From Pseudomonadota bacterium (GTDB lineage: Bacteria > Myxococcota_A > UBA9160 > SZUA-336): a stretch of 64,000 nucleotides of DNA. The stretch covers positions 105,310-169,309 of the forward strand of contig QJZC01000026.1 of the NCBI GenBank assembly GCA_003247575.1, in the 5' to 3' direction. Made by a program: the position numbers and the translations under genes. Shown here piece after piece: positions 49,848 through 59,600 of this stretch. Each line of letters begins with the position of its first letter. Position 1 is the stretch's first letter. The notes under the pieces were generated by a model. The model saw nothing but the letters and a program-made list of their open reading frames with translations. It had not been told where the DNA came from and did not search any database.

Positions 49848-50370
49848 CGCACCACCGCATTCTCGAGCCACATCCGCGGTTCCCGGCGAGCGGCGCGCCA
49901 CACGAACGGAGAACGAATTCCTTCAAGAGTGTAGTTGTACACTTTTGCGTTAGGGGTTCGGTCAAGCTGTCCCAGCGGGTCAAGATCCGTGTCCGTCCAG
50001 GGTGCCCTGGTCGGTGAGCATCCGGCCGGGTGGTTTCGGTCCCCTACGCGATCCTGCGTAGCATGCAGCTACTGGTCACGGCTGGCGTCCCGTGACGCGC
50101 GCCGCGAGGCCAGAAGCACCGCTCGCACCCCGCGAAACGACGACTTCGTCCGCCAGCACGCGATTCGCGCTGGATCTCGAGGGTACTCGAGCTGTATTGG
50201 TAATCGAATGTTTCATTCTCGTGGGACCCCGTGGGCTACGGAGCTTCGCGCTGCCAGCGGCTGGATTCCGCCTGTTTTGTAGGGATTGGTGATGTGTGTA
50301 CAGGATCGGCGCTCGCTTGAGATTCACTATCCATTGAACCCAGTGCGCGCAGGTCCGGAGCAAGCCGGGC

Positions 50371-50422
50371 CTCCTCCTGTCTTTCTTCTCTCCCTTTTCT
50401 TTTTTCTCCAAATCTTTTCTCC
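50371..50422 (+). repeat. Polypyrimidine tract
   Basis: 48 of 52 bases are C or T; the only purines are at 50379 and 50410-50412. The T-rich runs stand out in this GC-rich sequence. It lies about 170 bases before the cutinase-like gene and just upstream of its promoter candidate. Confidence 0.85.
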
Positions 50423-50449
50423 GGGAGGCTCAAATCAGGCCATAAGCGC

Positions 50450-50478
50450 TTGACTCGCAATACTGGTCAGACAATCCT
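50450..50478 (+). promoter_or_regulatory. Promoter candidate for the cutinase-like lipoprotein gene
   Basis: TTGACT (50450-50455), a 17-base spacer and AATCCT (50473-50478). The -35 box is good and the -10 weak. It would give a leader of about 110 bases. Confidence 0.35.
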
Positions 50479-50594
50479 CGTTGCGTGGCTCCCCTCGGTG
50501 TACTCACCGCAAGGGCTGGATCGGATGACCAGTCCAGAGTTTCTCGGGGTTTGTCCGATTCAGGATTTCCGTTTCGAAAGGGAGATGAAGATCG

Positions 50595-51416
50595 ATGATT
50601 AAGTTGACTAACCAACGCGCCATCGCGCTCGGCTTGGGTCTAGTAAGCATGGTCGCCTTCGGTGCCTGTGACAACGGCGGCGGGGGTGGGGGTACGGGCA
50701 TTGCCGGTATCGACAAGTTCAACCGTCCAGGGCCGGAGCGGGTCACGACGCAGCGCGTCGGACAGTGCACTCGCTTCCTCCCGCCGCAGGGCCCGCAGGG
50801 CTCGCGCATTGGCCTCGGCTGGGCGAATGGTACCGGGGGCACGCCGAACACCTACTCGGGCATTCTCACTCGAGCTGCCTCGTTCGGCACGGTCGTGACC
50901 GCGGCGAACACCACCAACTCGGGCACCGGCCGCGAGGTCGATACCTGTATCGATCAGCTGGCCCAGGCGCGCAGCGACGCCAGTGGTCGCTTCGCGACGG
51001 CGGGTCACTCGCAGGGTGGCTCGGGCTGCATCAACGCCGCGCGGCTCAACAACCGCGTGATCACCACCTGCCCGGTGCAGCTGGACGGGATCTTCACCGC
51101 CCAGTCCAATCCGCGCGACATCAAGGGCAGTGCTCAGTCGCCCGCGTTCATCACCTGTGGTAGCGCGGACACGCTGGCTCCGTGTGGCTCGCCCAACAAC
51201 GGCAACACGAAGTTCAACCAGGCTGGGGTGCCGATCGCTCAGACGACCGTCTCCGGTGCCAGCCACTTCGCGCCGACGGGTGGCGGCGGACTCTTCGCCG
51301 CTCTGGTCACCGCTTGTGTCCGTGCTTCGGTCGACGACGAGGCGCGTCGCGCGATCTCGCCGGGCGGCCTGAATGGCGCTCGCGGTCTGCAGGGATCCCG
51401 CACGCGGGGTTTCTGA
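50595..51416 (+). CDS. Cutinase/PET-hydrolase-like alpha/beta-hydrolase lipoprotein
   Basis: A 273-residue exported protein. The N-terminal signal ends in VAFGACDNGG, a probable lipobox, followed by a glycine run. The catalytic triad can be placed: Ser139 in GHSQGGSG, Asp192 in CGSADTLAP and His224 in SGASHFAP. The order and the GASHFAP ending resemble actinobacterial cutinases and PET hydrolases within the dienelactone-hydrolase superfamily. Six cysteines remain in the mature domain, suggesting disulfides. The natural substrate is unknown; cutin-like or storage polyesters are plausible. Two ATGs lie near; that at 50595 is in frame, 13 bases after AAGGGAG. A terminator follows. Confidence 0.8.
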   Translation: MIKLTNQRAIALGLGLVSMVAFGACDNGGGGGGTGIAGIDKFNRPGPERVTTQRVGQCTRFLPPQGPQGSRIGLGWANGTGGTPNTYSGILTRAASFGTVVTAANTTNSGTGREVDTCIDQLAQARSDASGRFATAGHSQGGSGCINAARLNNRVITTCPVQLDGIFTAQSNPRDIKGSAQSPAFITCGSADTLAPCGSPNNGNTKFNQAGVPIAQTTVSGASHFAPTGGGGLFAALVTACVRASVDDEARRAISPGGLNGARGLQGSRTRGF

Positions 51417-51452
51417 TCCGCTGAGCTGAAATCAGCTCAGAACGCCTAGAAT

Positions 51453-51500
51453 ACCGGCCGTGGTCTCCCGCTCGACGGGGGCCACGGCCGGTCCTTGCTT
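51453..51500 (+). terminator. Terminator after the cutinase-like gene
   Basis: An 11-base perfect stem, ACCGGCCGTGG (51453-51463) with CCACGGCCGGT (51482-51492), has an inner CCCG/CGGG stem and is followed by CCTTGCTT. A second hairpin (CTGAGCTG/CAGCTCAG, 51421-51440) lies directly before it. Confidence 0.65.
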
Positions 51501-51587
51501 AAGCCGGGGAATGCGGGGTAGGGGCCCCGCCGAATGTGACCGCACGAGCCGCTCGTTGCTCGACTGCAAAGTGGGGGAAGAGTTTCG

Positions 51588-52298
51588 ATGGGTGCGCAAC
51601 CAGTAGACCAGAAGCATGGAAGCCGGCTGGCCGTGGCCGCCGCTGTGAGCCTCGTGTGGGCTCTCGGATGTGGAGCATCGGATTCCGAGAGTTCCGGGGG
51701 AGGCGCTGCCGCTCCCAGCGAGCCCATGCCAGGGTACGAGCTGATCTCGGGCCTGCAGGTGCCCGCGCGCGAGATCCAGGACGAGACCCTGCCGGACTCC
51801 TGCGATCTGCTCACCGAGGCGCGACCCCTCGAGATGATCGACGAGCCCTTTGCGCCGGTCGAGCGCATGTCGAACGTATGCATCGCCTATGCAGCTTCCA
51901 CTCCGACCTTCGACCGCTCACTCTCCGTGGAGCTTCGGCGGCCCGAGCCGCTCGAGCAGGAGCGGGACGACGCCGGGGTCCCGCGCAACGAGGAGGAGTT
52001 CTGGGTCGCAGAGGGGGCAGGGGTCGGTCTCGTAGGGGGAAAGCAGGAGGAGCTCGAAGAGATCGGGGGGCTGGGCGACTACACCGTCTGGTATCCCATT
52101 CGGGGAGGAATGGCGCTGCATACTTACTGGAATCGGGAGTACATCCTCGCGATCAACGTGCGCGGTGTTCCCATCGAGAAGGGCGTCGCCTGGGCGCAAG
52201 AGGTCGCGAGGGCGGCGATTCGCAAGACGGCCTCCGAGGCAGAGGGTGACGCCGACGACACGGCCTCCGACACAGAGGACGGTGCCAGCGACGGGTGA
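51588..52298 (+). CDS. Lipoprotein of unknown function
   Basis: A 236-residue protein. The signal sequence ends in WALGCGAS, a good lipobox. A Ser/Gly/Ala-rich stretch then leads to a folded core of about 150 residues with two cysteines (CDLL and VCIAY), possibly bonded. The C-terminal 25 residues are Asp/Glu/Ser/Thr-rich. No family was recognised. The gene is alone, after a terminator; a ribosome site is weak (GGGGGAAGAG, 12 bases upstream). Confidence 0.72.
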   Translation: MGAQPVDQKHGSRLAVAAAVSLVWALGCGASDSESSGGGAAAPSEPMPGYELISGLQVPAREIQDETLPDSCDLLTEARPLEMIDEPFAPVERMSNVCIAYAASTPTFDRSLSVELRRPEPLEQERDDAGVPRNEEEFWVAEGAGVGLVGGKQEELEEIGGLGDYTVWYPIRGGMALHTYWNREYILAINVRGVPIEKGVAWAQEVARAAIRKTASEAEGDADDTASDTEDGASDG

Positions 52299-52337
52299 AC
52301 GCGAGGGAGTCCTCGGGGCGCCTTCACCCTTCACCCT

Positions 52338-54413
52338 TCAGCTGCGGCTGCGCTCGACCCAGCTCGCCACGGCGCTCTCGAGTGCCTCCGTCGTGGTCGC
52401 ATCGGTGGCTCCGTAGCGAACACGCGTGATGTCATCGAGCAGGACCGCTGCCTGCTCCAGCGCGTCCCCCTGCTCCGAGGCGAGGTCTGGCGTCTGAGCG
52501 ACCTCGCGGAGCTGGTGCTGGAGCCGAGCAAAGCAGGTGGCGGGAGTGCGTTCGATGCCGTACTGGCGCAGGGTTTCGAGCAGCGCGGAGAGATAGGTGG
52601 GGAGCGGACGGGCCCGTGAGCCCACTGCCGAGTCGCCGCCAGTCCCCTCTCCGATCAGGCGCCGCAGCTGGATCAGTGCGAATGCAGCAGCAAGACCCAC
52701 GAGCAGCGCCGTCGTACCGTAGCGCGCGAAGAAGACCTGCAATGCATCGAAGGCAGCGCCGGTGGGTGCGCTCGCGTAGCGTGCGCCCGGCTCGAATCGT
52801 TCTCCGGGAGTTGGATCGAACGTGACCCAGGCTCCCTCGCCCGACCGCACTTGGGTGCGCGCTCCCGCGCTGACCTCCATCTGCATGTCCGGTACGAAGG
52901 CTTCGATCCATGCGTGAGCGTTCTGCTGACGTACAATTGTGTAGTTTCCCCAGCGATTGAACTCACTCGCGCGGTAGCCGGTTACAAAGCGCGCGGGAAT
53001 CCCGGCCGCCCGAGCGAGCAGGGTCATGGCCGAGGCGAAGTACTCACAGTGTCCCCTGGGATCGTTCTGCAGGAACTCCACGACGGGGTCCACACCGTCT
53101 GGTCGGGTGTAGTTGACAGAGTACTGGAAGTCGGACTGAAGCCTTCCTGCGATGGCTTCGAGGACCTCGCGCTCGGATCGAGCTCCGGCGCTCCACTCGC
53201 GTACCAACGAGGTCAGCATCGGCCGGAGCGTTTCCGGGAGCTGCAGGTCCTCGGGTCCCGGAGGAGTCGCCGGGAACTGTGGCACGAGCGAGGTGCGGAA
53301 CTGAACGCGCTGTGCGCTCTTCTTGACCCGCGGACGCGCGATACCGAAGGCATCGAACAGCACGGATTCTGGATCCGTCATCAGGGCGGCTGCATTCAGC
53401 GGTAGGAAGAAGCGATCACCGCTCGAGTCGACGAATTCGAACTCGGTGATCGGGCCTTCTTGGAGTGCTTCCGTCTCCTCCGGCGAGGTCTCGGGAAGCA
53501 GCCACTGGAACAGGGGAACGAGTGGATCGTCTGCCGGGATCGGCATCGACGTCCAGGCTGCCAGCGGGGTGTGTCGCGGGATGTGCCACTGTCCGGAACG
53601 GTATTGTGTATAGACGTTGCCGCGCAGATGGTCGGTGTGTGGTCCGAAGATGCGCAGTACCATCGCATCGGATTCGAGCATCCCACTGAGCGATCCGAGC
53701 GAGATCGTGTTGTCGTGAAAACCTACACGACTCCGGAGCCGGGCGTGCCAGCGACGGATGGCCCAGGCCGTGATCCTCTCGGAGGCGATTGGGATGGCCG
53801 TGGTGGTCGCGGCGGCCAGGCTGCCCGCGATCGACAAGATCGCGACGCTTGCCGCGACCTCGCGCCAGCGTGGACGCCACTGGATCTGCGTCCGCATGCG
53901 CAGTCCGTTCTTCGACTGTGAGCGCTTGTCTGACTCCTGCGCGGGTGTTGCCGGGTCGGTGGCGGCCAGGCAGAGCCATGCGATCAGGAAGTAGCTGACG
54001 AGTGCGACCGGATACAGGCTGCCCGACGTCGTGCTCCCGCAGCCCAGGAACACCAGTAGGCCGAGCCCGACGTCGCCGATCCGGCCTCCCGTCGGATGGG
54101 GGATGAAGCGCCGTAGGCCGATCATCCACAGGGAGCAGCTCGCGACTGCAAGGGGAAGCAGCTTGAGCGGATACGCACCGCTCCCCCTCACCTGCGCGTC
54201 GAGCCCGTAGCAGAAGAAGGCCAGGAGCGCGCAACCGAATGCCAGTAGGGCTTCCCCGGCGGCAGGCACCTTGTAGCGCGGCTCGCGTACGATCCCGAGC
54301 AGCGCGATCGCGCATGCTCCCGCGGCCAGTCCGGTGCGCCCGCTGATCTGTGCGAAGGTCGCGACCGCGATCAGGAACGGCACCAGCTGAATCAGGCGGG
54401 TGGTGAGCGTCAT
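52338..54413 (-). CDS. Transglutaminase-like membrane protein (DUF3488/DUF4129)
   Basis: A 691-residue protein: six or so N-terminal membrane segments (about residues 5-250), a periplasmic domain with the transglutaminase triad (Cys456 in GHCEYF, His in NAHAWIEAF, Asp in TFDPTPG), one late membrane segment near 590-610 and a DUF4129-like cytoplasmic end. Such proteins travel with MoxR and DUF58 partners, as here, and probably process or modify a periplasmic peptide. The ATG at 54413 overlaps the DUF58 stop codon (ATGA). Confidence 0.9.
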   Translation of the reverse strand: MTLTTRLIQLVPFLIAVATFAQISGRTGLAAGACAIALLGIVREPRYKVPAAGEALLAFGCALLAFFCYGLDAQVRGSGAYPLKLLPLAVASCSLWMIGLRRFIPHPTGGRIGDVGLGLLVFLGCGSTTSGSLYPVALVSYFLIAWLCLAATDPATPAQESDKRSQSKNGLRMRTQIQWRPRWREVAASVAILSIAGSLAAATTTAIPIASERITAWAIRRWHARLRSRVGFHDNTISLGSLSGMLESDAMVLRIFGPHTDHLRGNVYTQYRSGQWHIPRHTPLAAWTSMPIPADDPLVPLFQWLLPETSPEETEALQEGPITEFEFVDSSGDRFFLPLNAAALMTDPESVLFDAFGIARPRVKKSAQRVQFRTSLVPQFPATPPGPEDLQLPETLRPMLTSLVREWSAGARSEREVLEAIAGRLQSDFQYSVNYTRPDGVDPVVEFLQNDPRGHCEYFASAMTLLARAAGIPARFVTGYRASEFNRWGNYTIVRQQNAHAWIEAFVPDMQMEVSAGARTQVRSGEGAWVTFDPTPGERFEPGARYASAPTGAAFDALQVFFARYGTTALLVGLAAAFALIQLRRLIGEGTGGDSAVGSRARPLPTYLSALLETLRQYGIERTPATCFARLQHQLREVAQTPDLASEQGDALEQAAVLLDDITRVRYGATDATTTEALESAVASWVERSRS

Positions 54414-55696
54414 AGGTGGAGGAGCTCGTCTCGAAGGATCGACTCGACGGATACGCGTCGCTCCTCGCGCCCCAGCGGCGCTCCATCCACTGGATCTTCC
54501 GAGCTTGAAACGATCCATACGCGTACCGGGATTCCGCTGCTGCGCAGCAGGGCCACGAGCTTCTGCCGCTCGTCATCCCAGTCCAGCGCGATCAGGAATG
54601 CGCAAGAGAGTCGCTCCAACTCGGGCTTGATCCGGATGAGCGTGGCCTCGGCCGAGAAGGGTGTACCTGGCTGGGCGATCGCGCACAGGTCGAGAACGCG
54701 GTCGACATCGCTCTGGGCGGCTCCGAGGAGAAGCGGGTCGTGCTGCTCTCCGGTCAGGGTGACGGCGACACGCACTTCGCCGCGCGCGAGATGAGCCGAG
54801 ACGCCTGCAGCGAGAGAAAGGCCGGCCTCGAAGTGCGATTCCGGATTTGCGTGCGTATTGGTGTCGACTATCAGCGAGAGTCGTGTGAAAGACTCCTGTT
54901 GGTAGACGCGGACCGCCGGGCTACCCAGGCGTGCCCACGTGACCGCGTGTAGGTCGCGGATCGGATCTCCAGGGACGTAGGGGCGTACGCCGCACACCTC
55001 GAGGGAGTCGCCCGCGTTCGAGACGAGCGCTGATCCCCCTGGCTGGGAGCGTTGGGCACCCGGAAGACCGAGCTCCGCGACCCGCGCCATGCGCGGCACC
55101 ACCGTGAAGCGTACTCCATTCGTCTGGAGGGTCGGACCCTGTGCGAGCCGGCCGGGTAGAAGCGCCGCGACGAAGATCGAATCGAGGTGGTGAGGCCCGC
55201 GTGCGACAAAGCGCGCGTGGGTCGTGCGCCAGGTCTCTCCGTTCATCTCCAGCGTCTCGACGCAGGGTGCGCCGTCGATCCAGCTGCCATCCCAGGGCAG
55301 AATCGGACGCTCACAGCGGAGGTGGTGTACGGATCGCTCGGAGCGACTACGGAAATGCAGCCGCAGCTCCAGCTCCTCGCCTACCATGACGCGCTTGGGA
55401 GTCTCTACGTGAACCGAGACACCATTCAAGCGGAACCACGGCCGCACACAGAGCGAAGCCGTCAAAGCGCCGAACAAGAGCGATGCCAGCCAGTAGTTCT
55501 GGAGGCGTGAGATGTCGAGTCCGGCGACACCGGCGAGTAGGCATAGGAGGAGCGCGGCCCGTCCTTCCTGGCTGAGTGCCAGATAGCAGCGAAACACCGG
55601 GCGCATCACGTAGCGACCCAGGCGCGTGCGTCGCAAGCGATCCCGATCCGCCTTCGTATCGGGGATCAGGATATGATTCAGGCGTGCGAGATTCAA
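54410..55696 (-). CDS. DUF58 membrane protein
   Basis: A 428-residue protein with two hydrophobic segments near residues 40-85 and a cytoplasmic vWA-like part. The DUF58 signature appears as VCGVRPYVPGDPIRDLHAVT followed by ARLGSPAVRVYQQE. The family works with MoxR ATPases, probably in assembling or activating a membrane complex. It overlaps both neighbours by 4 bases. Confidence 0.9.
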   Translation of the reverse strand: MNLARLNHILIPDTKADRDRLRRTRLGRYVMRPVFRCYLALSQEGRAALLLCLLAGVAGLDISRLQNYWLASLLFGALTASLCVRPWFRLNGVSVHVETPKRVMVGEELELRLHFRSRSERSVHHLRCERPILPWDGSWIDGAPCVETLEMNGETWRTTHARFVARGPHHLDSIFVAALLPGRLAQGPTLQTNGVRFTVVPRMARVAELGLPGAQRSQPGGSALVSNAGDSLEVCGVRPYVPGDPIRDLHAVTWARLGSPAVRVYQQESFTRLSLIVDTNTHANPESHFEAGLSLAAGVSAHLARGEVRVAVTLTGEQHDPLLLGAAQSDVDRVLDLCAIAQPGTPFSAEATLIRIKPELERLSCAFLIALDWDDERQKLVALLRSSGIPVRVWIVSSSEDPVDGAPLGREERRVSVESILRDELLHL

Positions 55697-56640
55697 AGGG
55701 GTACCGGAAGCTCACTCAGAATCTCGGCGAGGAGGCTCGAGGCAGATTTGCCTCCGTAGCGGGCCTCGGTCGTGAGGACCAAGCGATGCGCCAGGGTAGC
55801 GTCGGCCAGCTCCTGGAAGTCGAGCGGCGTGACGAAGTCGCGACCGCAGAGGAACGCGCGCGCTTGCGCGGCGCGAAAGAATGCGAGGCTGCCTCGGGGG
55901 CTGACCCCAAGCTGAATCGCGCGGTGGCGGCGTGTCGCCGCGACGATTTCGAGACTGTATTGAGCGATGTCGGGCTTGACCAGCACCTTGCGCACGAGCG
56001 CCTGTAGCTCGATCAGACCGGGTCCATCGAGCACCTCCTCGACTTGTTCGAGAGGTGCACCTGCCTGGTCTGCATAGAGCAGCTCCAGTTCCTGCGCGAG
56101 CTCGGGATAGCCGAGTTGGAGCCGCAGCAGGAACCGATCCAGCTGTGCCTCGGGTAATGGATACGTACCCTGGAACTCGACTGGGTTCTGCGTTGCGATC
56201 ACGAAGAATGGACCCGGTAGCTGCCGCGTGACACCGTCCACCGTGATCTGGGACTCGTTCATCGCCTCGAGGAGCGCGGACTGTGTCCGCGGCGAGGCTC
56301 GGTTGATCTCGTCTGCAAGCAGGACGTGCGCGAAGATGGGACCCGGCCGAAACTCGAAGGTGCCGTCCTGTGGATGAAGGATCTGTGAGCCCAGAATGTC
56401 CGCAGGCAGCAGGTCCGGGGTGAACTGGATACGCGAGAAGTCGAGTCGAGTCGCGCGAGCCAGCGCCTTCGCCAGGGTCGTCTTCCCGACGCCTGGGACA
56501 TCCTCCATCAGGACGTGGCCGCCAGCCAGGATGCCGATCAGCAGCTGCTCGATCGGGTCCTCCTTGCCGTGCATCACTTGACCGAGGCAAGCGCGCAGGT
56601 TGCGAAGTCGATCGAGTAGGTCGGGGGCGTAGAGCGTCAT
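55693..56640 (-). CDS. MoxR-family AAA+ ATPase
   Basis: A 315-residue ATPase. Walker A is EDVPGVGKTTLAKALA, Walker B is HVLLADEINRASPRTQSALLEAM, and FVIATQNPVEFQGTYPLPEAQLDRF is the sensor-1/arginine-finger region of MoxR proteins. These act as chaperones that insert metals or assemble complexes, paired with DUF58/vWA proteins. GGAGACTCTG precedes the ATG at 56640. It heads the three-gene operon and is divergent from the pseudokinase gene. Confidence 0.94.
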   Translation of the reverse strand: MTLYAPDLLDRLRNLRACLGQVMHGKEDPIEQLLIGILAGGHVLMEDVPGVGKTTLAKALARATRLDFSRIQFTPDLLPADILGSQILHPQDGTFEFRPGPIFAHVLLADEINRASPRTQSALLEAMNESQITVDGVTRQLPGPFFVIATQNPVEFQGTYPLPEAQLDRFLLRLQLGYPELAQELELLYADQAGAPLEQVEEVLDGPGLIELQALVRKVLVKPDIAQYSLEIVAATRRHRAIQLGVSPRGSLAFFRAAQARAFLCGRDFVTPLDFQELADATLAHRLVLTTEARYGGKSASSLLAEILSELPVPL

Positions 56641-56690
56641 CAGAGTCTCCGATCGGTGCGAGATACGTTCCAGTTGATCTCCAGGTTGCG

Positions 56691-59600
56691 TTGGCGAGAG
56701 TGTGCATCGCTGGCGCCACTGGCGCATCAAAGGATCTGGATACGGCGCCGATAGTCAGCTGCGTGGGGTCTTCGGATCAAGTCTCTGGATATTCGTTCGA
56801 CAAGTGCGCTCGCGATCGGGACGGCGTGTCGATCTATGTGGGCACGCGCATCTCGGATCGTGCCCGCGTTCTCGTCAAAGTCTACTCGCCGGAGGCATCG
56901 CGGGAGGACGCGGCGATCCGGGAGTGTGAGGCGCTCCGGTCGTGCGCGCATGAGCAGGTGCCCCGAGTCCTCGAGTTCCGGCAGGATACCGATCGGCATG
57001 TGCTCGTCCTCGATTGGGTGGATGCTCTGACGTTGTCGAGCTGGGCGAATTCATCCCCGCGACCGCCGCCTGCCGCCGTGCTCTCGATCGGGATCCAAGT
57101 GGCCGACCTCCTCGCGCACGTGCACTCCGTCGGCTACGTGCACGGGAACGTGACGCCCCGAAACATCCTGATCGGCAATGACCCATCGAAGGTCTGGCTG
57201 ACCGGCTTCGGGCTGGCGCTCTGCCCGGGACGCCATTCAGCGGACATTGCGATGCGACGCTCCGCCCTGACGCCGGTGCTCGAGTATCTGCCCCCGGAGC
57301 AGATCGGCCTCGTCGAGCGCGCTTGCGACTTTCGTTCGGATCTCTATTCGCTGGGCGCGAGCTTGTATCGCGCCCTGCTCGGTAGACGTCCCTTTGCCGA
57401 TAGGAGCCAGGCAGGCTCGCTGCAAGCCCTGCTGAGCGAGTTGCCCGCCGAGCCCCATGAAGTTGCGCCGGGGGTCCCCGAAGCTTTCTCGCGCGCCATC
57501 ATGAAGCTGCTCAGCAAGGATCCGGACGAGCGCTATCAGAGTGCTACGGCGCTGGCGTCGGATCTGCGCGACCTGCGCGCCGAGTGGGAGCGCAGCGGCG
57601 AGCTCGATTTCGACTTCGTACTGGGTCGTCACGAAGCGCCTGCACGCCCCGTGTTTCCGTCGGGTCTGTACGGACGCGACAGGGAGCTCGACTCTGCTCT
57701 CACGTTCTGCGCTAGCCCTACTGCGGACCGACCGCGGCTGCTGCTGGTGAGGGGCGAGCCGGGCACGGGGAAGTCCGCATTCATGGCGGCTCTACGCGGC
57801 GCTCTCGCTCGTGAGGACATTCACGTAGGGAGCGGAGAGTTCCGAGCCCACCTCGGTCAGGCCTATGCGGGGCTCGCGAGTGCCCTGGGATCGCTGACTA
57901 CGTTGATCCTGCTCGGGAGCGATGCGTCGCTCGAGGCCTGGCGATCCGAGCTCACCGAGGCGCTCGGGAGTTCGGCGGCGGTACTGACCGATCTCGTGCC
58001 GGATCTCGAAGCGGTCCTTGGAGACGTTGGCGAACCCTCTCAGATTCGGTCGCGAGATGCGCAGGCTCGGCTCGCGCTCGCGGTCGAACGTTTGCTGAAG
58101 CCTTTCACATGCTCGGGGCGGCGCCTCGCGCTCTTGTTCGACGACCTCGACACGAGCGACATCGGGAGCCGCACCATTCTCGAGGGCCTCCTCACGAGCT
58201 CCGTACTCGGGGCGTTGACGGTGGTCGCAACCATCGGCTGTCCCAGTGATCTCGAGGTAGGTGGCGAGCTGGTGCCCTTCATTGCGAATCTGGACCGCGG
58301 TGGTTGCGCTCCCGAGTACCTCGAGCTCGGCTTTCTGTCCGATGAGGCTGCCCTGAGGCTGTTGGCGGATACTCTGCGACGTCCCGCGTCCGAACTGTCC
58401 GTTCTGGCTCAACGTATTGCTCAGGCGACGGACAATGCACCGCTGCTGATCCGGGAGTTCGTTCTCCACCTGCACGCGCGGGGATGCCTCGAGTATCGAG
58501 CAGGTGCGTGGTGCTTCGACCCGGAGCAGCTGCATGCGTTGCCTGCACCGGACGGGGCCGCGGCGCTGATGGCCGAGAAGTTGGAACGGCTGGAGCCTGC
58601 GCAGCAACGCTTGCTCGAGATCGCAGGTTGTACATCACGGGAGTTCGAGCCGGAGCTCTTGGCGGAAATCACCGAGTGCGATCTCAGCGAGACGCTGGCT
58701 CTACTTTCAGGACTCACAGCCGACGGCTACCTGATCCCAGGAAGTCGCGGCTTCCGCTTTGCGCATGCGCGCATCCGGGAGGCGGCTGCAGGTCGCCTCG
58801 ATCCGACCGAGCGCGAGCGCACGTGCTGTCGCATCGGTGAGGCCCTGCTGGCGCACACTCCGGACGACAAGCGCGAGCTGCGCGCCATCGACATCGTTCA
58901 GCACCTGAACGCTGGGGCGACCGCGCTGTCTGAGTCCCTCAAACGATCAGCGATCGAGCTCAACCTCGTGGCCGGGCGGCAGCTCTTGTACGTGGGTGCC
59001 GGCGCCGATGCCGAGAAGTACTTTCGCGCTGCGGATGTACACATGAGCTCGGAGTTCTGGCAGCTGGAGCGCGCACTCGCCTTCGAGGTGCATCTGGACT
59101 GGGTCGAGAGCCTGCTTCAGTCGCAGCAGCAGGATCGAGCTCTCGACCTTCTGGATGCCCTGGCGCAGCGAAGTCCCAGTCGCGAGGAGTCGTTGCAGAT
59201 TGGGGTCGGGAAGCTCCGCGCATATACGCTCTATGGAAGCTCGTCGGATTGTGCTCGCTATGCGCTCGAACTCTTGGCTTCGGTCGGGATTCGGTGGCCC
59301 CTCTATCCCTCTCGCATCCGCGTGTACGTTGCCGTCTTGATGGTCTCGTGGTGGATCCGCCGCCGTGCTCCCGCCGACCTCTTCGAGCCAGAGGTATCGC
59401 TGTCCCGCGAGCGAGTCGAACGCTTGAGTGTGCTGCGTGCTGCGGTGGGTGTTCTGACTCGCTTCAATCCGATGCTCGGGACGCTTTGCGCGTGCTACAG
59501 CACGCGTGACTTCATTCGCTACGGGAAGGTTGCAGACCCGAGCATGCCTCTCGCGGGAATGGCTTACTTCACCTGGCGTGTCACACGCAACCACCGACTG

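Larger units (their letters stand above)
49848..50594. other. Non-coding region of 747 bases
   Basis: No convincing reading frame is present. Base composition is lower in GC than the surroundings, most clearly from 50190 onward. It holds a polypyrimidine tract (50371-50422) and a promoter candidate (50450-50478) and ends with AAGGGAG before the next gene. No tRNA or known RNA family was recognised; an unrecognised small RNA is possible. Confidence 0.7.
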
